A stretch of DNA of 21,268 nt from Gammaproteobacteria bacterium (GTDB lineage: Bacteria > Pseudomonadota > Gammaproteobacteria > HK1), in NCBI GenBank assembly GCA_020444775.1, contig JAGRHX010000114.1:1-21268 (forward strand). The letters are read 5' to 3'. Positions 14,801 through 20,455 of this stretch are shown here, piece after piece. The position numbers were made by a program, and so were the translations under genes. Position 1 is the stretch's first letter. Every line of letters starts with the position of its first letter. The notes under the pieces were generated by a model. The model was not told the DNA's origin, did no database searches, and saw only the letters and a list, made by a program, of their open reading frames with translations.

Positions 14801-15893
14801 GATCCAGCTCGAGGCCTACAACCTGGTGACCGCCGAGCGCCGCCTGCTCGACCCGACCAATGACGACCAGCGTGAGCCCTCGATATCGGGCACGTGGGTG
14901 GCCTATACCGACTATCGTGACGTCGGCCCGGGCGAGATCTATCTGCATGCGCTCGATACCGACACCAGCATCCGGGTCACTCATGACCCCAACGGTCAGC
15001 TACAACCCGGTATCGATGGTGACTGGCTGGTGTGGGCCGACAATCGCAACGTGCAGCTCGATCTGTACGGCTATGATCTCGCTCGCGGCGTGGTCCAACG
15101 TCTCACCGACACGCCCTTTGACGAGAGCCGTCCGTCGGTCAACGGCGACTGGGTGGTGTATCTGGACGATGCCAATGGCGAGGAGCGGCCGAACATCTCG
15201 ATCCTGCACCTGCCGAGCAATGCGTCGCTGCAGCTCACCAACTCGGAATCGAACAAGCAGCTGCCCAGCCTCGCGGATGGTGAGCTGGTCTGGTCAGACA
15301 GTTTCGAGTCGGAGCCGGCGCGGATCCTCAGCGCCATGATTCCTGACCTGCAGGCGGTATTCGACAACGCCAACACGGTGGCGGTGACAACCGGGGTGGC
15401 CGGCTTCCAGGGCAGCGCTTTCGAGCTGTTGGCACATTGGAACGGCTCCGGTGACATCGTCTCGTCGGTGCGCCGCTACACCAGTCTGCTGCCACAGCCG
15501 GTCGCCGAGACCGCGACCTGGGACGGCAATGCCGCAAGTGGTGTCGACTTCGCCCTACAGCCTGGACAGTTCCTGTGGGTGGAGTTCAACACGGCGACCG
15601 TGCTGGATCTGGGACGCAGCAGCTGCGATTCGGTCGATCTGCCGATTGGCACCAGCGCGTTCAGCTACAACTGTTTCCCCGACGGCTATAGCGCCGAGCA
15701 GTTCGTTCGCGACCTCGGCTCCAGTCGGGTACGTGGCGTGCGTATCCTGCAGGCTGATCGTGGCGTCTGGTCGGCGGTCAACGTGCTCGGCGGCGAGATC
15801 GTCGGTGAGGACTTCAGGATTCCGCGGGTCGCGGTGGTGCTGGTGGACCTGAGCGAAGCGGTGCCGGCGTTCCGGCCACAAGGAGGCCAATGA
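11892..15893 (+). CDS. Exported Ig-like/beta-propeller protein, probable partner of the giant Hint protein
   Basis: 1333 residues. The start at 11892 lies 3 bases after the upstream stop, with GAGGGAG about 11 bases upstream; ATG at 11907 is an alternative. A signal peptide is clear: Lys/Arg N-region, hydrophobic core VLILLLALLSG, probable cleavage after HAQA (residue 35). Residues 40-460 form a conserved exported module with DDPFTPEVEAPIPFTLGV near residue 200. Ig-like strands follow at about 462-553, then two related Ig-like units (630-680, 713-776). A FlgD-like Ig motif (WDGRTDGGTVAPPDWYSV) lies near residue 805. A propeller of about seven blades spans residues 860-1150, and a Cys-containing C-terminal domain ends the protein. 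No enzyme motif was seen. As I recall the family, the N-terminal module elsewhere continues the same chain as giant surface proteins like its neighbour. Confidence 0.9.
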   Translation: MRQAKMTNPTVAAILPTLRCVLILLLALLSGHAQAQRQGLGLCSVVKMEILQELALERIGFLATLEVGNNEIDASLTDFSAELNFSYLDPATGEVVDASDRFFVQPPTLNGISSIDGGGIIKPGETAVVEWFIIPKISAGGTTPEGLRYSVGANLAGSLLGSPLDPEVLSVIPDTITVKPEPQLGIIYFQPQDVTADDPFTPEVEAPIPFTLGVLIQNDGYGPARKVRIKSEQPRIVENAQGLLLVPKLLGSRIDDEPTDRSSLTVEFGDIEPGRCRKGAWDMITTLSGEFQEFKASYTHASELGGRDTSVITSVDAHFIAAEVVNDLPGRDTLKDFLADTDRDVDRIPDTLYESDCNVVPVNHLASATLTSYAGYQAVIRAQIDAENFSYIRLDDPGQAKLDIQSIVRSDGKVLNPNNYWTNIRYDIDNGNKKLTFLNIFDFAGIGQYDYTVSYEPPTEDTTPPQTELAFFGPSAESGGKTYITADTEMFFLAEDDNPVSIQYAIDGEPYKPGLPFKIDDPGEYQVSYFSTDSFGNAETPRQATLVLSADGPMVGVGVDTDEIYASGGSLSVRPKSTQASFSGNGISGTLDARAEVYRGAFGFPTLTGVPSSPWPDSSAMIEVGGRNVDFYQYRVDGGAWSSEMPVSEPIQLSGLSGTTQLEVIGRSNRDGYRPDLQRVSASWENAPTDIKLLASSETPLTAGSIVFNVLGATHYCFAFGNSGYRPESAPGAPISLSGLADGDHQLMVQSRADENEPCPFPADADPTVASFSIDRGWGLELPTERRVRQAQLGAVVTSGADFAWDGRTDGGTVAPPDWYSVLVTMTDALGRSGADLALVRVGDIIGAGTELASSPAEQRNPDARGKLVVWQDQQAGNWDVYLLDRSSGAAPVLVSQTPLNQERPRTDGRVLVWQDRRPDGNWDVWAFEPESGSPAFAITATPGADETRPDVDWPWVVYERKNTTVANAPIQLEAYNLVTAERRLLDPTNDDQREPSISGTWVAYTDYRDVGPGEIYLHALDTDTSIRVTHDPNGQLQPGIDGDWLVWADNRNVQLDLYGYDLARGVVQRLTDTPFDESRPSVNGDWVVYLDDANGEERPNISILHLPSNASLQLTNSESNKQLPSLADGELVWSDSFESEPARILSAMIPDLQAVFDNANTVAVTTGVAGFQGSAFELLAHWNGSGDIVSSVRRYTSLLPQPVAETATWDGNAASGVDFALQPGQFLWVEFNTATVLDLGRSSCDSVDLPIGTSAFSYNCFPDGYSAEQFVRDLGSSRVRGVRILQADRGVWSAVNVLGGEIVGEDFRIPRVAVVLVDLSEAVPAFRPQGGQ
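14472..15345 (+). repeat. About seven WxD-type propeller blades
   Basis: Repeats of 42-46 residues follow the pattern Pro-x-x-x-Gly-x-(L/W)-V-(V/A)-(W/Y)-x-D-x-R, then D-(V/L/I)-Y-x-(Y/L)-(D/N)-L. Examples are KLVVWQDQQAGNWDVYLLD, RVLVWQDRRPDGNWDVWAF, WVAYTDYRDVGPGEIYLHA, WLVWADNRNVQLDLYGYDL and WVVYLDDANG. Starts lie near nt 14472, 14600, 14738, 14875, 15003, 15129 and 15262. The pattern resembles TolB/WD40-like propellers of exported proteins. Such folds usually mediate protein or ligand binding. Confidence 0.8.
15881..15886 (+). promoter_or_regulatory. Ribosome binding site of the rhodanese-like gene
   Basis: A perfect AGGAGG lies 8 bases before ATG at 15895, inside the last codons of the propeller gene. 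It fixes this start and supports coupled translation. Confidence 0.8.
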
Positions 15894-15894
15894 G

Positions 15895-16704
15895 ATGCTG
15901 CCCAGATCGTTGCGAACAAACTTCACGCTCGCCGCTCTCGGACTCGGTGTGGTCATGATTGCCTGGTCGCAGTCGGGGCTGGCGCTGGATGCGCGAACCC
16001 TGCGGGCTCGGATCGAAGCCGGCACCGCAGGCACCATCGTCGACATACGGCCGACCCGGGACTTCGACCTCAGTCGGATCCCAGGTGCCATCAACGTGCC
16101 TGCCGCGGTGGTCGCGGATCGACGCTTTCCGCCCCTTGGTCGGGTCGTGATCTATGGCGATGCCCTGCAGCCACAGCAGAGCGAGGCGGCGTTGCGCGCC
16201 TTCGCCCGCAAGCCGGGTCTGCAGCCGGAGCTGCTGGAGGGCGGCTACCAGGCCTGGATCGAGTCTGGGGCGGTGCGTAGTGAGGCGACCGGCGTGCGCA
16301 AGAGCCGGGCGCAGATGCTCGGCTATGCCGAGCTGGTCGAGCTGAGTCGGCAGCCGGCATCGGTGGTGCTGGTCGACATGCGTGAGGCAGACGAGCGGCG
16401 TGAGAAGCTCGGCGAGCTGAGCGATCTGGGTGACGAGTTCCCAGCCGCGGGCCTGGTGACGCCGACTGCGGGCACGGATCCGGCTGACCCCGGAGCGCGC
16501 GCGCTGCTGCGTGCCAGTGCCCGCCAGGCCGCGATGGATTATCCGGATGCGACGGTCGTGCTCATCGACGCCGGTGGTGAGCTGGCCGAGTCGATTGCCC
16601 ACGACCTTGCCGGTGCGGGACTCGCGCGTATCGCGGTGCTGCGTGGCGGAGAGCTGGCGGTGCGCAGCAAGGGCGAGGCGACAACGATGGAGAGCGTACA
16701 GTGA
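15895..16704 (+). CDS. Exported tandem rhodanese-like protein without catalytic cysteine
   Basis: 269 residues. The start follows the upstream TGA by one base and has a perfect Shine-Dalgarno. Residues 1-30 form a signal peptide or N-terminal anchor (RSLRTNFTLAALGLGVVMIA), so the protein is probably periplasmic or membrane-anchored. The first rhodanese-like fold (about 35-125) has IVDIRPTRDFDLSRIPGAIN and the LLEGGYQAWIESG end typical of the family. The second (about 135-260) has VVLVDMREADERR and VLRGGELAV. The active-site loop that normally reads V-x-Y-C-x-x-G is VVIYGDALQPQ in the first and VVLIDAGGEL in the second. No cysteine occurs anywhere in the protein, so sulfurtransferase activity is excluded. 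A binding or scaffolding role for the exported neighbours is inference. Confidence 0.85.
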   Translation: MLPRSLRTNFTLAALGLGVVMIAWSQSGLALDARTLRARIEAGTAGTIVDIRPTRDFDLSRIPGAINVPAAVVADRRFPPLGRVVIYGDALQPQQSEAALRAFARKPGLQPELLEGGYQAWIESGAVRSEATGVRKSRAQMLGYAELVELSRQPASVVLVDMREADERREKLGELSDLGDEFPAAGLVTPTAGTDPADPGARALLRASARQAAMDYPDATVVLIDAGGELAESIAHDLAGAGLARIAVLRGGELAVRSKGEATTMESVQ

Positions 16705-18068
16705 GACAGGGATCGATACGCATGCTCCGCCGGATTGCGCTCGTGCTGGCCTCGTTCGTCATGCTCTGCGACGTGCGGGCGGAGATTGTCATCAGTGACG
16801 TGCAGATCGTCGATGTCACGCCGTCCTCGGCGGCCTTGATCTGGCGTGTCGACACGGCCGCGGTGAATCGTGTCAGCATCTACAGCGATGCCGCCGGAAG
16901 CGACGAGATCACCAGTCGGTTCCGGCAGCTCCAGTATCCCGTGGAGGGTGTGGTGCGTGGCGCCTCGGACGCGCTGCAGCGGGCCGCGGCCAAGGCCGTG
17001 ATCGTCGACGGCGCCATCGATGCCGGCCTGGTCAAGGTGCGGATCGAGAACCTGTCGCCGAACAGCACCTACCATGTGCGTGTGCACAGCGAGTCGGCTA
17101 CCGATTCCGGCGAATACCCGAGTGCACCCGGCCTGCTCAGCATCAGTACTCCTCTGCGCAATTCGCTGGCGGTGCGCAGCAAGCAGCTGCTAGTGCAACT
17201 TGAGGGTACCGGTGGTCCGGGCTGGCTGGCCACCGCGCGTGTCGCCGGTGGTCGTTCGCCGATCTCAGCGTTCCTGGGGGACGGGGCGGGTGAGCAGGAA
17301 GCGGTCCTGAACCTGTCGCGGATCTTCATCGCTGACGACCAGAACTTCGATCCGATGCAGCCCAGCGTGGATGTGACGGTAGAGCTGTTCGGTCCCCTCG
17401 ACGAGTACTACACGCAGACCATACCGGTCAGCCTCCCGGAGCTGTTTCAGGTCGCGGTGCTGGAATCGATCCCGATTGCCGGGTTGGAGCCCATATTCGT
17501 CGTCGACAGTCCGCGACGGGACAGCTACGTCGGCGCCGGCCCGTTCGCCGTACGTTGGCACGACCAGGCCAGTGGTGACGCGCGGATCAGCCTGTACTAC
17601 GAGCCGGATGCGGGCGGACCCGCAACCCTGATCGTCGCCGATCTGAGCGAGCAGCCGGACGGTGACGGTGACCGCTACCTGTGGGACCCGAGCGCGGTGC
17701 CCGATGGCATCTATCGACTGTTCGGCGTGATGAGCACTGGCAGCCGGCAGATCACGGCCTACGCGCCGGGCCGTGTCGGCATCGACAACGGTCAGCTGTC
17801 GGCGGACGGTGATCCCCTGCCGGACGTCTTCGAGCGTCTGTTCGGTCTGAACCCGGCCGATCCTGGCGACGCCTTCCTGGATCCCGACGGGGATGGACGC
17901 AACAGCGTGCAAGAGCTGATCGCGGGCACTCATCCCGGCGAGTTCGAGAATCACGCCGAGGTGCCGATGTTGCCCTGGCCGGTGTTGCTGGTGTTCGGCT
18001 CGGTCGTGGCCTGGGTTGCGCGGCGTCGATTACAGCGCCGGGGGAGCCGGGGCGACACCGACACCTGA
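16701..18068 (+). CDS. Exported Fn3-like / calcium-loop protein with C-terminal sorting-signal-like tail
   Basis: 455 residues. GTG at 16701 overlaps the upstream stop (GTGA) with GGAG about 8 bases upstream; ATG at 16722 (LRRIALVLASF) is an alternative start. The signal peptide ends near residue 27 (CDVRA). Residues 30-150 form an Fn3-like domain resembling those of purple acid phosphatases (VTPSSAALIWRVD, LSPNSTYHVRVHSES). The middle is beta-rich and unassigned. Residues 365-415 form an EF-hand/TSP3-like segment (DGDPLPDVFERLFGLNPADP, then DPDGDGRNSVQELIAGTHP). The tail has a VPMLPW signature, one hydrophobic span of about 18 residues and the basic stretch RRRLQRR. That layout matches PEP-CTERM/IPTL-CTERM style signals, though the exact class is uncertain. 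No sortase gene lies in the window. Last gene of the operon. Confidence 0.85.
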   Translation: MRQGSIRMLRRIALVLASFVMLCDVRAEIVISDVQIVDVTPSSAALIWRVDTAAVNRVSIYSDAAGSDEITSRFRQLQYPVEGVVRGASDALQRAAAKAVIVDGAIDAGLVKVRIENLSPNSTYHVRVHSESATDSGEYPSAPGLLSISTPLRNSLAVRSKQLLVQLEGTGGPGWLATARVAGGRSPISAFLGDGAGEQEAVLNLSRIFIADDQNFDPMQPSVDVTVELFGPLDEYYTQTIPVSLPELFQVAVLESIPIAGLEPIFVVDSPRRDSYVGAGPFAVRWHDQASGDARISLYYEPDAGGPATLIVADLSEQPDGDGDRYLWDPSAVPDGIYRLFGVMSTGSRQITAYAPGRVGIDNGQLSADGDPLPDVFERLFGLNPADPGDAFLDPDGDGRNSVQELIAGTHPGEFENHAEVPMLPWPVLLVFGSVVAWVARRRLQRRGSRGDTDT

Positions 18069-18085
18069 GCTGGCCACGCGTAGGA

Positions 18086-18118
18086 CGCCGGTTACAGGTC
18101 CCGTCAGGCCTGCCGGCG
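18086..18118. terminator. Hairpin between convergent genes, possible bidirectional terminator
   Basis: CGCCGG (18086-18091) pairs with CCGGCG (18113-18118), and CAGG (18095-18098) pairs with CCTG (18109-18112). This gives about 10 base pairs with a 3-base bulge and a 10-base loop. It lies in the 59-base gap between the exported operon and the oppositely oriented reductase gene. No T tract follows on either side, so intrinsic termination would be weak. Confidence 0.35.
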
Positions 18119-18127
18119 CGATGGAGA

Positions 18128-18685
18128 TCAGCGCAGCCGCGCGGCGTGGTCGGCCAACGCCTCCAACAGTCCGCGGATGTGCCCGCGGGTGCCCTCGTCG
18201 GTGAGCACGCCGCCGTCGTCCACCAGGCCGTGGGCGGCGGGGATCATCACCTCGGGCTTGTTGAGCACCATGGCGTCCAGGAAGACGAAGACCTGGCGCA
18301 GGTGGTACTGGGCCCGCGCCGTCCCCAGCCTTCCCATGCTGGCGCCCATGATCGCCACCGGCTTGCCGGCGAACGGTTGCGGGTCCAGGCGCGACAGCCA
18401 GTCGATGGCATTCTTGAGCACTCCGGGGATGGAATAGTTGTACTCCGGGGTAACGATGAGCACCGCGTCGGCCTCCCCCACGGCCCGCGCCAGGGTGCTG
18501 ACCGCCTCGGGGGTGCCCGCGCTACGCACGTCCTCGTCGTAGAGGGGGATGCCCCGGATGTCGCCCACGTTGATCGTCATTCCAGCCGGCGCGAGGTCCA
18601 CCGCCGCGTGCAGGGCGGCGCGGTTGAGTGAGTCCTTGCGCAGGCTCCCGGAGATGCCGAGGACGCGGAGGGTGTCGGTGCTCAT
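18128..18685 (-). CDS. NAD(P)H-dependent FMN reductase (flavodoxin-like, ChrR/YieF-type)
   Basis: 185 residues, the usual size of the family. The flavodoxin-like fold binds FMN through the N-terminal loop GISGSLRKDSLN and the PEYNYSIPGVLKNAIDWLSR motif, both strongly conserved in soluble reductases acting on quinones, azo dyes or chromate. GASMGRLGTARAQYHLRQV is a further family signature. The start at 18685 has AGGAG (18693-18697) 7 bases upstream. It lies 53 bases downstream of the pirin gene on the same strand, so the two are probably co-transcribed. The physiological substrate cannot be read from the sequence; reduction of quinones or other electrophiles is a reasonable guess given the pirin partner. 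Confidence 0.92.
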   Translation of the reverse strand: MSTDTLRVLGISGSLRKDSLNRAALHAAVDLAPAGMTINVGDIRGIPLYDEDVRSAGTPEAVSTLARAVGEADAVLIVTPEYNYSIPGVLKNAIDWLSRLDPQPFAGKPVAIMGASMGRLGTARAQYHLRQVFVFLDAMVLNKPEVMIPAAHGLVDDGGVLTDEGTRGHIRGLLEALADHAARLR

Positions 18686-18692
18686 GCTGAAG

Positions 18693-18697
18693 CTCCT
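18693..18697 (-). promoter_or_regulatory. Ribosome binding site of the FMN reductase gene
   Basis: AGGAG on the minus strand lies 7 bases before ATG at 18685, fixing that start. Confidence 0.75.
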
Positions 18698-18738
18698 AGA
18701 TTCGTGTCAGGTGGTGTTGCGCCGGGCAGTGTCCCGGA

Positions 18739-19425
18739 TCAGGGCAGATCGAACAGCAATGCCCGTCCGTCAGGTCCCGCCGCTTCGATAGCGGGCTCGT
18801 CGCGTACCGTCAGGCCATCGCCCGCCAAGAGCGCTTGTCCGTTGACGGTCATCTCGCCATCGTAGACGTGTACGTAGGCGCTGCGTCCCGGCTCCAGGTT
18901 CATACGCACGTGCCGGCCGGCAGCTGCAGCCACATGGTACAGGCATGCGTCCTGGTGGATCTGCAGGCTTTGCTCGCGTGCATCGGGTGAGGCGATGAGC
19001 GTGAGCGCCTGTTCGGTGTCGAAGCGCTTCTGCTGATAGCCCGGTGTCAGGCCCCGCTGGGCGGGTAGCACCCAGACCTGAAGGAACTCCAGCGTCTCCT
19101 CGGACGAGGGGTTGTACTCGCTGTGGGTGATGCCCGTGCCGGCACTCATGAGCTGGAACTCACCGGCCGGAAGACGCTCCACGTTGCCCATGCTGTCGCG
19201 GTGCTCGATGCTTCCGCGCCGGACGAAGGAGATGATCTCCATGTCCCGGTGGCCGTGGGTGTCGAAGCCGGCGCCCGGCTGGACCCGATCCTCGTTGATG
19301 ACGCGTAGCGCGGACACGCCCATGTGGCGCGGATCGTGATAGCCGCCGAAGGAGAAGGTATGGCGGCTGTGGAGCCAGCCGAGATCGACGTGGCCGCGTT
19401 CCTCACTCTTGCGTACTGCCAGCAT
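18739..19425 (-). CDS. Pirin family bicupin (YhhW-like)
   Basis: 228 residues, typical of short bicupin pirins. The N-terminal cupin has the full metal site: His57 and His59 in THGHRDMEI, His101 and Glu103 in GTGITHSEY, at the same positions as in E. coli YhhW. Other signatures are HTFSFGGYHDPRHMG and LQVWVLPAQRGLTPGYQQKRF. YhhW-type pirins show quercetin dioxygenase activity in vitro; the natural substrate is mostly unknown. The protein is cytoplasmic, with no signal peptide. The gene heads a pair with the FMN reductase and is divergent from a LysR gene, so control by that regulator is likely. Its ribosome site is weak (AAGGCAGG, about 7 bases before ATG). Confidence 0.93.
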   Translation of the reverse strand: MLAVRKSEERGHVDLGWLHSRHTFSFGGYHDPRHMGVSALRVINEDRVQPGAGFDTHGHRDMEIISFVRRGSIEHRDSMGNVERLPAGEFQLMSAGTGITHSEYNPSSEETLEFLQVWVLPAQRGLTPGYQQKRFDTEQALTLIASPDAREQSLQIHQDACLYHVAAAAGRHVRMNLEPGRSAYVHVYDGEMTVNGQALLAGDGLTVRDEPAIEAAGPDGRALLFDLP

Positions 19426-19510
19426 GTCGGACCTGCCTTGTTCTGGTTACCGAAGATGGCGAAAAGTGTAGGCGCGGCCCATTCGATCCGGAATCGGCCA
19501 GAGAGCGAAG

Positions 19511-19539
19511 TCATAATGCGATATATTCGAACAATATGA
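19511..19539. promoter_or_regulatory. Candidate LysR operator in the divergent pirin/LysR intergenic region
   Basis: TCATAATG (19511-19518) and CAATATGA (19532-19539) form an inverted repeat with 7 of 8 positions matching. Half-site centres are 21 bases apart, about two helical turns on one DNA face, and the palindrome TTCGAA (19526-19531) lies between. The patch is AT-rich within GC-rich surroundings. TATGAT (19535-19540) could be a -10 element for the LysR gene, which would let the regulator repress itself. LysR-type regulators usually bind such sites between divergent genes; the assignment here is inferred from layout. Confidence 0.5.
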
Positions 19540-19558
19540 TGAGCTGCCAGCTGCCCTG

Positions 19559-20455
19559 ATGGACCGACTTGCCGCACTCGAAGCCTTCCTCCGCGTGGCG
19601 GAATCCGCAAGCTTCGCCGAGGCGGCGCGCTGGCTGCAGGTTGCGCCGTCGGTGGTAAGCAAGCGCGTCTCCGACCTCGAGCGCGATCTGGGGGTCTCGC
19701 TCTTCCGGCGCACCACCCGCAGCGTGAGCCTCACCGACGAGGGACGCAGGCTCCAGCTGCACGCAAGTGCCATCCTCACCACGCTGGACCAGGCGCGCCG
19801 AGAGCTGGGCCGGGAGGCGGCGGAACCCCGTGGCCGGCTGCGCCTGGCCGCGCCCACTTCCTTCGGCGCCCTGGTGCTGGCACCGGTAGTGTGCGAGTTC
19901 AGGGCGGGGTATCCGCAAGTGGAGGTCGAGCTGGTGCTCGTCGACCGCCCGGTGCACCCGGCCGCGGACGGATTCGACCTGGTGGTGGACGACACCGGCA
20001 GGCCTGCCGATGGCGTGGTGGCCAGATCGCTGCGGCCGATAGCGCGATTTGCGGTCGCCTCGCCCGGCTATCTTGCCCGTCACGGCTCGCCGCGCTCGCC
20101 GCGCGAGCTCGTGGGTCACGACTGTATCCACTACAGCGAGCTGGAGAGCGGATCGCGCTGGCCGTTCAGGTCGCGTCGCGGTGCGAGCCTCCTGGCCCGG
20201 GTGCGTCCGGTACTGACCACCAACAGCGGTCGGGTGATGCTCGATGCCGCTCTGGCGGGTCAGGGGATCGCCGTGTTGCCCGGCTTCCTGGTCGATGCGG
20301 CCTTGGCGCGTGGCGACTTGCTGAGCGTGCTCGACGCCTGGCGGGTACCACCCATCGCCGTGGTCCTGGCCTACGCGCGCAGCGCCTACACGCCGCTGCG
20401 TGTGAAGCTCATGCGGGACTTCCTGCTCGAGCGCCTGTCAGACCAGGTAGCCTGA
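19559..20455 (+). CDS. LysR-type transcriptional regulator
   Basis: 298 residues, normal family length. Residues 1-60 are the winged helix-turn-helix: MDRLAALEAFLRVAESASF, then AARWLQVAPSVVSKRVSDLE, then the LFRRTTRSVSLTDEG wing. Residues 90-295 form the periplasmic-binding-protein-like effector domain (GRLRLAAPTSFGALVLAPVV, GQGIAVLPGFLVDAAL). The start gives the standard N terminus; no in-frame ATG or GTG lies upstream before a stop, and no clear Shine-Dalgarno precedes it. It is divergent from the pirin gene across 133 bases, the classical arrangement for a regulator and its target. Its 3' end overlaps the convergent dioxygenase gene by 18 bases. The inducer is unknown. Confidence 0.93.
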   Translation: MDRLAALEAFLRVAESASFAEAARWLQVAPSVVSKRVSDLERDLGVSLFRRTTRSVSLTDEGRRLQLHASAILTTLDQARRELGREAAEPRGRLRLAAPTSFGALVLAPVVCEFRAGYPQVEVELVLVDRPVHPAADGFDLVVDDTGRPADGVVARSLRPIARFAVASPGYLARHGSPRSPRELVGHDCIHYSELESGSRWPFRSRRGASLLARVRPVLTTNSGRVMLDAALAGQGIAVLPGFLVDAALARGDLLSVLDAWRVPPIAVVLAYARSAYTPLRVKLMRDFLLERLSDQVA

